Shown here in pieces: positions 1-9,270 of a stretch of 64,000 nucleotides of DNA. Made by a program: the position numbers and the translations under genes. Positions within the stretch are counted from its first letter, which is position 1. Every line of letters starts with the position of its first letter. The stretch spans positions 1,371,501 through 1,435,500 of the forward strand of contig NZ_CP145905.1 of the NCBI RefSeq assembly GCF_036894955.1, read 5' to 3'. The stretch comes from Paenibacillus sp. KS-LC4. GTDB taxonomy: Bacteria > Bacillota > Bacilli > Paenibacillales > Paenibacillaceae. The notes beneath the pieces are model-generated. The model had not been told where the DNA came from. It saw only the letters and a list, made by a program, of their open reading frames with translations, and made no database searches.

Positions 1-5
1 ATGTA

Positions 6-1076
6 ATGAGTCAACCGATTCGTATAGGAATAATTGGGGCCGGAGCTATCGGCAAAGTGCATATGGAAACGTTCCAAAAGGTAGGAGCAGAAGCTGCAAT
101 TGTAACGGCGGTAACGGATGCATACTTGCCGCTTGCCGAGCAGCGCGCAGCGGAATTTGGCATAACGACCATTCATAAAAGTCCGCAGGCGCTGCTTGAG
201 GACCAGGAGCTGGATGCGGTCATCATCGGCGTACCAAACCAATTTCACGCGCCTTTAGCGATTGAGGCATTGAAGCAGGGCAAGCATGTGCTGCTGGAGA
301 AGCCGATGGCCATTGATGCCGAAGCGGCCCGCACCATCTATGAGGCTTCGCAGGCTGCGGGCAAGGTGCTGATGATGGCGCATCAAATGCGCTGGCTCGG
401 CATTAACCGTGCGATTAAAGCGCGTGTGGAAAATGGCGATCTCGGCTCGATTTACAATGTGAAAACCGGATGGTTTCGCAAAAAAGGCATTCCCGGCTGG
501 GGCTCATGGTTTACCCGCAAGGATCAGGCAGGCGGCGGCCCGCTAATTGACATTGGCGTGCATATGCTTGATCTGTCGCTGTATTTAATGGGTAACCCGC
601 GTCCGGTATCGGTATATGGCTCGACATACGCCGAGTTTGGTCCGAAGCGACGCGGCATAGGCACTTGGGGTACACCAAATTGGGACGGCTATTATGATGT
701 AGAGGACTTGGCGACGGCGCTTATCAAGTTTGAAAATGGCGCGACGTTGTCGCTGGACGTCAGCTGGGCCGCGCATTCGGCTTCGCTTAGCGAGGAGCCG
801 TTCATCCATTTGATGGGCACGGAGGGCGGCGCGGCGCTTGTTGGCACCAATGGCTGCTACGTTACCCATGAGGATGATAAAGTCGTGGAATCAGAAATTA
901 CGCCATTTGATGGGGAAGAGGATCGCGTGCTGCTGAGCAGGCATTTCATCGACTGCATTAAGGAAGGCAAGCAGCCGATTGCCTCGGCGCTGAGCGGTTA
1001 TACGAACAGCAGAATTTTGGATGCGATATATGAGTCGTCCCGTACAGGAAATGAAGTGAAGCTGCACTGGGACTAA
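6..1076 (+). CDS. Gfo/Idh/MocA family NAD(P)-dependent oxidoreductase
   Basis: 356-residue cytoplasmic dehydrogenase of the Gfo/Idh/MocA family, which oxidises or reduces sugars and inositols with NAD(P). The N-terminal Rossmann fold shows GIIGAGAIGKVH (about residues 8-19). The family EKP motif is at residues 98-100, and a DxGxH motif (D182, H186) sits where the catalytic histidine is expected. Length is normal for the family. The ATG at 6 opens almost at the window edge, so its ribosome binding site lies mostly outside and the operon context is unknown. The substrate cannot be named from sequence. The family call is secure. Confidence 0.9.
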   Translation: MSQPIRIGIIGAGAIGKVHMETFQKVGAEAAIVTAVTDAYLPLAEQRAAEFGITTIHKSPQALLEDQELDAVIIGVPNQFHAPLAIEALKQGKHVLLEKPMAIDAEAARTIYEASQAAGKVLMMAHQMRWLGINRAIKARVENGDLGSIYNVKTGWFRKKGIPGWGSWFTRKDQAGGGPLIDIGVHMLDLSLYLMGNPRPVSVYGSTYAEFGPKRRGIGTWGTPNWDGYYDVEDLATALIKFENGATLSLDVSWAAHSASLSEEPFIHLMGTEGGAALVGTNGCYVTHEDDKVVESEITPFDGEEDRVLLSRHFIDCIKEGKQPIASALSGYTNSRILDAIYESSRTGNEVKLHWD

Positions 1077-1247
1077 GTCTGGATCAGGAATAGCCGTGCA
1101 CATGCCCTGATGCGGACTTGCCGGTACAAGCACAGATGAAGCAAGGTCCCGAAAGGCCGCTTATTGAAAATGGCGGCTTCACCGGGGCCTGTTCGCGCGG
1201 AAAAATGCAGCGAATTGACAATTCGAGGTTCGTTTGCGGGCATACTG

Positions 1248-1256
1248 TGCTATAAT
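1248..1256 (+). promoter_or_regulatory. Extended -10 promoter for the ABC-F gene
   Basis: TGC followed directly by TATAAT (TATAAT at 1251-1256) forms an extended -10 element 45 bases before the ABC-F ATG. A TTGACA at 1215-1220 is 30 bases upstream, too far to act as its -35. The promoter call therefore rests on the extended -10 alone. Confidence 0.5.
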
Positions 1257-1301
1257 AATGCAAGATAATGAGAATGAATGTGAAGGACGGGATTGCGAAC
1301 C

Positions 1302-2921
1302 ATGATTAGTACTACTGGCATAACGCTTCGATTTGGGAAGCGGGCGCTTTTTGAAGATGTTAGCATTAAGTTTACGCCGGGCAACTGCTACGGCCTTATT
1401 GGCGCGAACGGCGCAGGAAAATCGACGTTTTTGAAAATATTATCTGGCGAAGTAGAGCAATCGAGCGGTGAAGTGCATATTACACCGGGTGAGCGTCTTG
1501 CGGTACTGAAACAGAACCATTTTGAATATGACGAGTTTGCTGTTATTGAAACGGTTATGATGGGCCATAAGAAGCTTTATGATGTAATGAAAGAGAAGGA
1601 TGCGCTTTATTCGAAGGCTGATTTTACCGATGAAGACGGTATGCGTGCAGGCGAGCTGGAAGCTGAATTTGCTGATATGAACGGCTGGGAGGCTGAGTCG
1701 CAGGCAGCAGAAATGCTCAATGGCCTCGGCATCACACCTGATCTGCATGACAAGTCGATGTCTGAGCTGAGTGGTAACGAGAAGGTACGTGTATTGCTCG
1801 CGCAAGCGTTGTTTGGCGAACCGAACATTTTGCTGCTCGATGAGCCTACCAACCATTTGGACATTGAGTCGATTCGCTGGTTAGAAGATTTCCTTGCTAA
1901 ATATGAAGGAACGGTCGTCGTGGTCAGCCATGACCGTCACTTCCTGAATACGGTATGTACGCATATCGCCGATATTGATTTCGGTAAAATCCAGATGTAT
2001 GTCGGCAACTACGACTTCTGGTACGAGTCCAGCCAGCTGGCGCTTTCCTTGATGCGCGGCGAGAACAAGAAGAAGGAAGACAAAATTAAAGAGCTGCAGG
2101 CGTTCATTCAGCGCTTCAGCGCGAATAAATCGAAATCCAAGCAGGCGACTTCCCGTAAGAAGCTGCTTGATAAAATTTCCCTCGATGACATTCGTCCGTC
2201 GAATCGGAAATATCCGTTTATTAACTTCAAGGGTGAACGCGAAGCAGGCAAATCGCTGCTGCTCGTAGAAGGCTTGACGAAGTCGGTGGATGGCGTGAAG
2301 CTGCTGGATAACCTGACGATTGCCGTTAATAAAGGCGATAAAATCGCATTTGTTGGCCCGAACGAACAGCCGAAGACGCTGCTGTTCCAAGTGCTGATGG
2401 GCGAGGTTGAAGCGGACGCGGGTACGTATCAGTGGGGCGTTACAACAACGCAAGGCTACTTCCCTAAAGATAACTCGTCTTACTTCGATGGTGTTGATCT
2501 GAACTTGGTTGAGTGGCTTCGCCAGTATTCCAAAGATCCGGATGAGACGTTCATCCGCGGCTTCCTCGGACGGATGCTGTTCTCCGGTGACGATGCGATT
2601 AAGAAAGCAAGCGTATTGTCCGGAGGAGAGAAGGTCCGCTGCATGCTTTCCAAAATCATGCTCAGCGGCTCGAACGTATTCCTGATGGATGAGCCGACGA
2701 ATCACTTGGATCTCGAATCCATTACAGCGCTCAATAACGGCCTGATTGATACGGATTGCACGGTTCTGTTCACTTCTCATGACCATCAGTTCGTTCAAAC
2801 GATTGCGAACCGTATTATGGAAATTACGCCTAACGGACTGATTGATCGCATGATGACGTATGATGAGTACCTTGAAAGCGATGAGGTTAAAGCGCTTCGG
2901 GAAAAAATGTACGCTGAATAA
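1302..2921 (+). CDS. ABC-F family ATPase, YkpA/YbiT-like
   Basis: 539-residue soluble protein with two ATP-binding cassettes and no membrane segment, the layout of ABC-F proteins that act on the ribosome. The first cassette has GANGAGKST (about residues 35-43), LSGNE signature and LLLDEPTNHLD. The second has LSGGE and LMDEPTNHLD but a diverged P-loop (GPNEQPKT), which I recall as normal for the YkpA/YbiT subgroup. A charged linker (about 250-290) joins them. ATG 1302 is preferred over TTG 1293 because GGACGG at 1285-1290 is correctly spaced only for the ATG. A strong terminator follows, so it is a single-gene unit. Its role, translation factor or drug resistance, is unproven. Confidence 0.9.
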   Translation: MISTTGITLRFGKRALFEDVSIKFTPGNCYGLIGANGAGKSTFLKILSGEVEQSSGEVHITPGERLAVLKQNHFEYDEFAVIETVMMGHKKLYDVMKEKDALYSKADFTDEDGMRAGELEAEFADMNGWEAESQAAEMLNGLGITPDLHDKSMSELSGNEKVRVLLAQALFGEPNILLLDEPTNHLDIESIRWLEDFLAKYEGTVVVVSHDRHFLNTVCTHIADIDFGKIQMYVGNYDFWYESSQLALSLMRGENKKKEDKIKELQAFIQRFSANKSKSKQATSRKKLLDKISLDDIRPSNRKYPFINFKGEREAGKSLLLVEGLTKSVDGVKLLDNLTIAVNKGDKIAFVGPNEQPKTLLFQVLMGEVEADAGTYQWGVTTTQGYFPKDNSSYFDGVDLNLVEWLRQYSKDPDETFIRGFLGRMLFSGDDAIKKASVLSGGEKVRCMLSKIMLSGSNVFLMDEPTNHLDLESITALNNGLIDTDCTVLFTSHDHQFVQTIANRIMEITPNGLIDRMMTYDEYLESDEVKALREKMYAE

Positions 2922-2947
2922 TAGAGCTGAATAGCGCTTGAAATAGA

Positions 2948-2992
2948 GAAAGGCATCCTGCTCGTCTAGGAGACGAGCAGGATGCCTTTTTT
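2948..2992 (+). terminator. Rho-independent terminator after the ABC-F gene
   Basis: A long hairpin with arms of about 18 bases (AAAGGCATCCTGCTCGTCT and its near-perfect complement) is followed by TTTTTT. It starts 26 bases after the ABC-F stop. Confidence 0.9.
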
Positions 2993-3079
2993 GCGTTTAA
3001 TGTTGTAGTCATTCCAATAGCTCCACAGGCTCCAATAGTTGGAGCGCTTATGATTGGGCTGAAGCGGGCCGGGATCAGG

Positions 3080-4279
3080 CTATTCTTTATGCTGGTTCCA
3101 TTCCATCAGCTGATGCTGCAAATGGACAATTAGCTTGTCTACATCTTGTAGAAAAGTGTCTCTGGCTTCCGTTTCCATGCTTTCAAGTGCTTTCGCCAGC
3201 GGCGGTGCGCCCGCAGCCTCCAGCGTCGTCATTAACTGCTGAAGCTGAGCGAGAACAGATGGCATCCCATCAAGTCTCGCTTCTCCTTCGGAGGCTGCGA
3301 GTGTCGCTGCGGCGGAGGCAGACGGAGCCGCTACAGGCACATTAGCAGCTGCCGATTGGGCGGCCGATACAGCAGTACTATCAACAGAAGCCGTATTAGC
3401 AGCAAGCGCAGCGCTATAATTAGGCAGGTTGTCCATTGCGCCGACCAGCGGCTGTTCTTGCTGCACCACAGACGGCTGCTCCATAGGCTGCTGCACAGAT
3501 TGCGGCTCGGCTTGTAACGAAGCAGCTTTCTTTTTAGGCTCTGCCGGCTGGGCGGGCTTGGCTCGCTCGGCTTTGTTATTCTGGCGAACGGACCATGTTT
3601 CGAGCAGTCCAGGGCCATTTTTAAACAGCAGCTTCTCTTTCGTGCTTGCAGAAATCTCTGGGTCCTTGAATAGCTTGGCGATTTTCTTGACATCGCTGAC
3701 GGGCATCTCGTCACGCGCGAAAATAAGCGCGAGCGGGTCGCGCAGCTCCATTGGCAAGTCTTTAATCGGAAGCAGCTGATCCTCCGTCAGCACATCCTTG
3801 CGGATTGCTGTGCCGCTGACGATCCGCTTCTTAACCGCGCTGCTGAATTTGAGCAGCTCGCATTTATTTTTAATATACGATTCCGGCTTGCTGAGCTTGC
3901 TCGCAAGAAATTTAACGGAGCTGCTAAACTTTTCGTTGTTCAGCAGCTTGTGAAACGCCTCCGCCTCTTCAATCGGCGAGAAGCCCTCGCGCGTCAAATT
4001 TTCGGCAATTTGCTCCAAATAAATATCCAATTCATTGGTCATCGTTGAGACGATGCAAGGAATGGTCCGCTTCCCAAGCGCGATGCAAGCTTTGTATCGG
4101 CGGTTGCCATATATAATTTTGTAGCGTCCGTTATCTGTTTTTCTGACTTTGATCGGCGACAGCAGGCCAAGCTCCTCAATGCTAGTGATGAGCTCTTGCA
4201 GCGACTGCTCGTCGAATTGGTAACGGGGCTGATCCGTATCTTCATCAATCAGATTAATATCCATTTGTATAATGTCCAT
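3080..4279 (-). CDS. ParB/Spo0J-like partition-domain protein
   Basis: 399-residue protein with an N-terminal ParB domain. A GNRRYKA segment (about residue 58) matches the ParB box II GERRxRA nucleotide-binding motif. A helix-turn-helix region follows (SPIEEAEAFHKLL through KPESYIKNKCELLKF). The C-terminal half is low-complexity, rich in Ala, Gln and Pro. The start at 4279 follows AGGAGAGTAGAT; the open frame upstream has no comparable site. There is no parA neighbour, so this is probably not the main chromosomal ParB but a stand-alone ParB-fold regulator or a Noc-like protein. The domain is secure; the function is open. Confidence 0.75.
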   Translation of the reverse strand: MDIIQMDINLIDEDTDQPRYQFDEQSLQELITSIEELGLLSPIKVRKTDNGRYKIIYGNRRYKACIALGKRTIPCIVSTMTNELDIYLEQIAENLTREGFSPIEEAEAFHKLLNNEKFSSSVKFLASKLSKPESYIKNKCELLKFSSAVKKRIVSGTAIRKDVLTEDQLLPIKDLPMELRDPLALIFARDEMPVSDVKKIAKLFKDPEISASTKEKLLFKNGPGLLETWSVRQNNKAERAKPAQPAEPKKKAASLQAEPQSVQQPMEQPSVVQQEQPLVGAMDNLPNYSAALAANTASVDSTAVSAAQSAAANVPVAAPSASAAATLAASEGEARLDGMPSVLAQLQQLMTTLEAAGAPPLAKALESMETEARDTFLQDVDKLIVHLQHQLMEWNQHKE

Positions 4280-4349
4280 ATCTACTCTCCTATCTGTCAA
4301 CCAGGCTTCCATACCGGCGTGGCAGGGCTTATAGGCCAACCTTAATTAT

Positions 4350-4385
4350 ATAACAAAGAAGGCCTTCGAGGGAATGAAGGCCTTT
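4350..4385 (-). terminator. Probable terminator of the chemoreceptor gene
   Basis: GAAGGCC and GGCCTTC arms (4376-4382 and 4361-4367) pair around an 8-base loop. On the minus strand the hairpin is followed by a T-rich run. It lies between the chemoreceptor stop and the ParB-like gene, both on the minus strand. Confidence 0.5.
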
Positions 4386-4466
4386 GAAATAACTGGATTT
4401 TATGCTTCTATTTCACTATAAAACAGTCGCTGCCTGCAAAAGAAGGCTTCGTTTATTCACCATTAT

Positions 4467-6194
4467 TCACAGTGGCTCGGTTTTGAAGCGGCCAATGAGT
4501 GCATTCAGCTCTTTAGAGAGCTGGCGCAGCGATTCCGCTGAGAGGCTGATTTCATTCATCGAGGCAAGCTGCCGCCCGGAAGCGTCAGCGACCTGTTCAA
4601 AGCGCGAGGCCGACCCGCGGGAAATGCTCTCCATATCCTCGATGGAGGCAGCGACCTCCTGCGATCCAGCGGACAGCTGCTCGGAGGCGGCAGATACTTC
4701 ATGCAGGCGCTCATTAATGGTGCCAATGCCGGAATGAATGGAGGCGAACGATGCCCCTGCCTCCTGTACAGCGCTGAGTCCTGCGAGCACTTCCGCGCTG
4801 CTCGCTTCCATCTGCCTAGACAAATCAGAAGTATGGCGGACAATTTCTGCAATGAGCGTCGCCACATGCTCGGAGGATTCCTGTGATTGGGTTGCCAGCT
4901 TTCTCACCTCGGAGGCGACGACGGCGAAGCCGCGTCCTTCCTCGCCCGCACGGGCAGCCTCGATTCCGGCGTTGAGGGCAAGCAAATTGGTCTGTGCGGC
5001 AATCCCCTTCATAATCGAAATAATTTCGACGATTTTACCGGAATGCTGCTCCAGCTGTGCAGACGTATCGCTCATTTTGGAAGTGGCGGCATGAATGGTG
5101 TCCATCCGCTGAATGACAGCGGCAATCGCTCCCTCGCCACTTTTAGCGCTGCTGGTCGTTGCTTCCGATACGGACGAGACGATGGCAGCGGAATGGGCAA
5201 TATGCTGCATGCTTGAGGTTATCGCCTCCATCGCATGCGTAACTTCCCCGACGCGCACGACCTGTGCAGCAGCTCCCTCAGACGTTTGCTGAATGCTGTC
5301 CGTAATCGTAACGCCTGCTTCCTTCGTCGCAAGGGAATGAGAAGAAACCGCTTCGGCGGCGGTTAGCAGCCGATCAGAGCTGCTGCGTATGCCGCTAATG
5401 ACTGTGCGCGTATCTTCAACTAATGCCTTGAAGGCGGCTGCAAGCTGCCCGACCTCATCCTTGCGGTCTAAATCAATAGCGACCGTCAAGTCGCCGCTGC
5501 CGACGCGAGCAATCAGCTTTTTGAGCTGAACGAGCGGCCCTGTCAAATAACGGGCGAGCAAATAGACGAGCAACAGACTGAGCATGAAAATTGCTAGCGC
5601 CATCCAAATCATCGTATTGCGATTTTGCTCCATCAGCTCGTAAACCTTCGTAGCATCGAGATCAGCGCCTACGATTCCAAGCAGCTTGCCATCAGCAGAC
5701 ATAATCGGTACATAAGCGGATAAAGTTTCCCCATATTCATCCTGAGTCAGCTCGCCAATGCTGGGCTTCATCTCTTGAAAGGCTGTAATCATGCCAGTAT
5801 AGGGATTCTCTTCAACCGAGCCGAAGGAGGAAAAATCATCCTCTGCTGCGTCCTGGGGGGCGCCATCCACAACATAAAAGTAGACAGGCTGTCCCCCCTC
5901 TTCACGCATGCCAAGCGTATACAAATATTTTAAACCGTTCGCTTCACGCATATCATTAAGCTGCGTACGCAGCTCATTGTAATAATCGGTCTGCTCCATG
6001 CCTGCGCTGAGCTTATCATATTGCTGTGTATCAACAAGGCTGGCTGCCCGCTCAGCAACGGATTGTGCTTGCATCCCCATTGAATTTTCGACTAAATGAG
6101 CGGAGGAACGATACAAGGTAATTCCAAGCACTGAGCCAATAATAAGCAAAATAATCGAGAAAAACATAAAAATACGCATAAACAAGCTATTCAT
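4467..6194 (-). CDS. Methyl-accepting chemotaxis protein
   Basis: About 575-residue membrane chemoreceptor that signals to CheA/CheW. It has TM1 at about residues 6-28, an extracellular Cache-like sensor (to about 190), TM2 (about 193-215), a HAMP domain (about 217-268) and a cytoplasmic signalling coiled coil. The conserved hairpin tip is visible around [16 protein letters not shown]. The start is uncertain. ATG 6194 follows AGGGAGG at a 12-base distance. A TTG one codon earlier has better spacing, and an ATG further upstream (6242) extends the frame. Ligand unknown. No chemotaxis genes are adjacent, as is usual for dispersed receptors. Confidence 0.9.
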   Translation of the reverse strand: MNSLFMRIFMFFSIILLIIGSVLGITLYRSSAHLVENSMGMQAQSVAERAASLVDTQQYDKLSAGMEQTDYYNELRTQLNDMREANGLKYLYTLGMREEGGQPVYFYVVDGAPQDAAEDDFSSFGSVEENPYTGMITAFQEMKPSIGELTQDEYGETLSAYVPIMSADGKLLGIVGADLDATKVYELMEQNRNTMIWMALAIFMLSLLLVYLLARYLTGPLVQLKKLIARVGSGDLTVAIDLDRKDEVGQLAAAFKALVEDTRTVISGIRSSSDRLLTAAEAVSSHSLATKEAGVTITDSIQQTSEGAAAQVVRVGEVTHAMEAITSSMQHIAHSAAIVSSVSEATTSSAKSGEGAIAAVIQRMDTIHAATSKMSDTSAQLEQHSGKIVEIISIMKGIAAQTNLLALNAGIEAARAGEEGRGFAVVASEVRKLATQSQESSEHVATLIAEIVRHTSDLSRQMEASSAEVLAGLSAVQEAGASFASIHSGIGTINERLHEVSAASEQLSAGSQEVAASIEDMESISRGSASRFEQVADASGRQLASMNEISLSAESLRQLSKELNALIGRFKTEPL

Positions 6195-6324
6195 CAATGA
6201 AAGCAGCCTCCCTGGCATCTTTTGCAGCAATAGTCCGTAAGTCTCACTACCTATATGTATCGGCAAAAATAGTAAGCGTTATTAGGGAGGGGAGAGGGTC
6301 GATCACAAACAAACAGAAATATGC

Positions 6325-6330
6325 TATAAT
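6325..6330 (+). promoter_or_regulatory. Candidate -10 box upstream of the deoR-type gene
   Basis: TATAAT at 6325-6330, 41 bases before the regulator ATG, with no good -35. Just upstream, ATCACAAACAAACAG (6302-6316) resembles ATCACAAAAGAAAG (10598-10611) ahead of the transporter operon. The shared element may be the regulator's operator. Confidence 0.4.
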
Positions 6331-6370
6331 CGCACCATAAGAATCATTTATAGAAAGTGGAGCATACCTT

Positions 6371-7141
6371 ATGTTTGCGATAGAGAGAATCAAAAAAATC
6401 AAACAAATTCTAATAAAAGACAAGCGCGTTGACGTTGTGGAGCTGAGCGAGCGTTTCTCGGTGACCGAGGTAACGATTAGGCGAGATCTCGACAAGCTGG
6501 AGCAGCAAGGTTTTTTGGTGAAAATATATGGCGGTGCCGTGCTGAATGAAGAAGATCAGCCCGGTATGCCGACACTGGTCGAGGAAGATAAGCTGCAGGG
6601 CGAGAAGCGGCTTATTGGGCAAATTGCCTCGCGGCTTATTGAGAACGGCGAAGCGATTTTTATCGGGACGGGTACGACTTGTCTGGAAATAGCCCGGCAC
6701 TTGAAGGATAAGAAGGCGACGGTTGTTACGAATGATCTGCTAGTTGCGCTAGCGCTCAAGGATACGCCAGGAGTGAAGGTTATGCTGACGGGCGGCGATT
6801 TAATTGCGGGCACCTCGACGCTCATAGGCGGCTTTGCGCTGCAGACGCTAAGCGGCATTTATGTGACGAAGGCGTTTATAGGCGTTAAGGGAGCTCATTT
6901 TCAGGCAGGCTACACAGTAGACAGCTATGAGGAAGCGATGATGATTCAAGGCGTGCAGCGCATGGCGGGCGAAATCGTAATCGCAGCGGATTATACGAAA
7001 TTTGATGCGCCGGGCTTTGCGAAGCTTGGAGAGCTGACGATGGCAAGCAAAGTCATCACAAATAAACAGCTGCCAGCCGAATACAAAAAATATTATTTTG
7101 ATCATGCAATCAAGCTGTATACGACGTTTGAGCTGGAGTAG
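6371..7141 (+). CDS. DeoR-family sugar-responsive transcriptional regulator
   Basis: 256 residues, normal DeoR length. The N-terminal winged helix-turn-helix (about 5-57) has the family core VTIRRDLDKLEQQG. The C-terminal DeoRC sensor domain (about 75-235) has the sugar-phosphate-binding loop region FIGTGTTCLEIARHL. Family members repress sugar uptake and catabolism until a phosphorylated sugar binds. The ATG at 6371 follows AGTGGAG. The RbsA-type ATPase gene starts 22 bases after the stop, so the two are probably cotranscribed and the regulator probably controls the sugar ABC locus. The effector is not deducible. Confidence 0.88.
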   Translation: MFAIERIKKIKQILIKDKRVDVVELSERFSVTEVTIRRDLDKLEQQGFLVKIYGGAVLNEEDQPGMPTLVEEDKLQGEKRLIGQIASRLIENGEAIFIGTGTTCLEIARHLKDKKATVVTNDLLVALALKDTPGVKVMLTGGDLIAGTSTLIGGFALQTLSGIYVTKAFIGVKGAHFQAGYTVDSYEEAMMIQGVQRMAGEIVIAADYTKFDAPGFAKLGELTMASKVITNKQLPAEYKKYYFDHAIKLYTTFELE

Positions 7142-7163
7142 TCGTGCGGGGGAGAGAACGAAC

Positions 7164-8684
7164 TTGAGCGAATTATTGACGCTGCGAAATATTAGAAAGC
7201 GCTTTAATGAAACGACGGTGCTGGATGGCATCCATTTGACGATTGAAAGCGGTCAGGTTCACGCGATTATTGGGGAAAATGGGGCGGGTAAATCGACGCT
7301 GATGAAAATATTAGCCGGACTTTTTCCGCCAGACGCTGGCGAAATTTCACTTTGCGGAGAGCTTGTCAGCATCGGCAGCCCGAATGAGGCGCAGCAGCTT
7401 GGCATTGCGGCCATTCATCAGGAGCTGCGGCTGTTTCAGGATTTGAGCATTGCGGAAAATATTTTTATGCGCCGCGAGCCCTTGAAGCCGTTGTTATGGC
7501 CGAAGTTAATCGACTGGGAGCTGCTGCATGAGCAGACTGCAAGCTACTTGCAGCAATTTGGTATGGCGGTCGATGCCCGGGCGCGCGTAAATACACTGTC
7601 CATCGGCGATCAACGCTTCGTTGAGCTGATCAGAGCGCTATCTCAGCAGGCGCGCATTATTATTATGGATGAGCCGACGGCTGCGCTGAACAATCAGGAG
7701 TGTGAGCGGCTGTTCAAGGCTATTCGTCATTTGAAGCAGCTCGGGGTAGCCATTCTGTACATTTCTCATCGTATGGAGGATCTCCAGCATATTGCGGATC
7801 AGGCCACGCTGCTTCGTGATGGCGCAGTGCTTCGGACCTGGCGCATGGACGATACCGCAAGTATGCCAGAAATTATCGAGGCGATGGCAGGCAAGGAGCT
7901 GTATAATCGCTATCCGAAGCTGAAGGTGCAGCTAGGCGCTGAGCTGCTTCGTACGGAAGGACTCAGCTTGGCGGGAAGGCTGAACAATGTCAATTTGAGC
8001 TTGCGCAGAGGAGAAATTTTGGCGATTGCCGGGCTCGGTGGCGCGGGGAGGCGAACGCTCGCCAAGGTGCTTTTTGGCATAGAGGGGCCGTATGAAGGTG
8101 CCATTCATTTGAATGGGCGCTCCTTTAGAGAGATGACGCCGCATAAGGCGAAAGCAAACGGCATTTGTTATGTGACGGGTCTGCATTCGGAGGAAGGGCT
8201 GATCTTGAATGCGCCGATAGCGGAAAATATTACGCTGACTAATCTTCCGCGTGTGTCGCGGGCCGGGTTTATTCGCAGCGGCCAGGAGGCTGCTTATGCC
8301 AAGGATTTAATGGATCGCCTGGAAATTACAGGCGAAGAGACGGAGCAGCCGATGCACCTTAGCGGCGGCAAGCAGAAGAAGGTTATTTTAGCCAAGTGGC
8401 TGTTCAGCAATGCCCGGATTTTTATCATTGAGGAGCCGACGGCGGGCATCGACGTCGTTTCCAAAATCGACATTTACAACATTATGAACGAGCTGGTGCT
8501 GTCTGGGAAATCAATCATTATGCTGTCCTCCGATATTCCAGAAATGCTCGGCATGTCGGACCGAATTGCCGTTATGCATGGCGGCTCGATCCGCCATACG
8601 ATGCTAAGAGAGGAAGCGACGCTTGAGCGGATATTGCATTATGCTTCAGGCGGCGAGGCAAGTCATAATAAAAGTAACTCTTAA
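7164..8684 (+). CDS. Sugar ABC importer ATPase, RbsA/MglA type (first copy)
   Basis: 506-residue double-cassette ATPase of carbohydrate importers. Cassette 1 has GENGAGKST, an LSIGDQ signature and [11 protein letters not shown]. Cassette 2 has the degenerate P-loop typical of the family ([10 protein letters not shown]), LSGGKQKK and [11 protein letters not shown]. The TTG at 7164 is chosen because GGGGGAGAG ends 8 bases upstream; the frame before it is non-homologous. It follows the DeoR gene closely but has no permease gene beside it. The next permeases are in the operon starting at 10688, which has its own ATPase. It may serve those permeases or an unlinked partner. Confidence 0.87.
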   Translation: MSELLTLRNIRKRFNETTVLDGIHLTIESGQVHAIIGENGAGKSTLMKILAGLFPPDAGEISLCGELVSIGSPNEAQQLGIAAIHQELRLFQDLSIAENIFMRREPLKPLLWPKLIDWELLHEQTASYLQQFGMAVDARARVNTLSIGDQRFVELIRALSQQARIIIMDEPTAALNNQECERLFKAIRHLKQLGVAILYISHRMEDLQHIADQATLLRDGAVLRTWRMDDTASMPEIIEAMAGKELYNRYPKLKVQLGAELLRTEGLSLAGRLNNVNLSLRRGEILAIAGLGGAGRRTLAKVLFGIEGPYEGAIHLNGRSFREMTPHKAKANGICYVTGLHSEEGLILNAPIAENITLTNLPRVSRAGFIRSGQEAAYAKDLMDRLEITGEETEQPMHLSGGKQKKVILAKWLFSNARIFIIEEPTAGIDVVSKIDIYNIMNELVLSGKSIIMLSSDIPEMLGMSDRIAVMHGGSIRHTMLREEATLERILHYASGGEASHNKSNS

Positions 8685-8701
8685 ACAAGGATGGTACAAA
8701 G

Positions 8702-9151
8702 ATGTCATATCCAATAGTCAGATTCATTCGAAATAATGAATTACCTGAGATTCTCCAGTTGTATAAACATTTAAATAAAGACGATCCTGATTTAGACTTA
8801 GAAGAGATCGGAGAAATTTGGAATGCGATTTTAAATGATGAAATGATGAAGATCATTGTTGTTGAATATGGTGGCATAATTGTTGCGACCTGTGTATTAA
8901 CATTGATCAAGAACTTAACGAGAAGCGGAAGACCATACGGATTGATAGAAAATGTAGTTACACATTCGGATCATAGAAAAAAAGGGTACGGACGATTGGT
9001 TTTAAATAAAGCTATTGAAATTGCAAGGGAGAGGAATTGCTACAAACTTATGTTAATGACAGGGTCTAAGAGAGAGGAAATTCATAAATTTTATGAAAGC
9101 TGCGGTTTCCAGCAGGGGGTTAAGACTGGATTCATTATTAAGATGATGTAG
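8702..9151 (+). CDS. GNAT family N-acetyltransferase
   Basis: 149 residues, one GNAT domain. The acetyl-CoA loop region is [18 protein letters not shown] (about residues 92-109), matching the family R/Q-x-x-G-x-G/A motif, and a C-terminal [11 protein letters not shown] segment is typical. AAGGATGG precedes the ATG at 8702. The gene is clearly AT-richer than its neighbours and sits between two parts of a sugar transport locus, which suggests insertion by transfer. Substrate unknown. Confidence 0.85.
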   Translation: MSYPIVRFIRNNELPEILQLYKHLNKDDPDLDLEEIGEIWNAILNDEMMKIIVVEYGGIIVATCVLTLIKNLTRSGRPYGLIENVVTHSDHRKKGYGRLVLNKAIEIARERNCYKLMLMTGSKREEIHKFYESCGFQQGVKTGFIIKMM

Positions 9152-9204
9152 CTTATGATTCAACAGCACAGAAATTATTAACTACAGTATGGCTGCGATG
9201 AGAC

Positions 9205-9257
9205 GAAAAAGAGAGATCAGTCTGCTTCTTCAAGCAGAGCTAATCTCTCTTTTTTTC
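9205..9257. terminator. Bidirectional terminator
   Basis: AAAAAGAGAGAT and ATCTCTCTTTTTTT arms enclose an inner TCTGCTT/AAGCAGA stem with a CTTC loop. A-rich and T-rich flanks let it work both ways, between the converging GNAT gene and the minus-strand membrane protein. Confidence 0.85.
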
Positions 9258-9270
9258 AGTGCCGATAAAG

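Noticed and set aside
1150..1180. GCCGC/GCGGC hairpin as terminator after the oxidoreductase gene
   Set aside because: Stem of five pairs, long loop and no T tract.
1215..1220. TTGACA as -35 of the ABC-F promoter
   Set aside because: It is 30 bases from the TATAAT; the extended -10 explains the promoter better.
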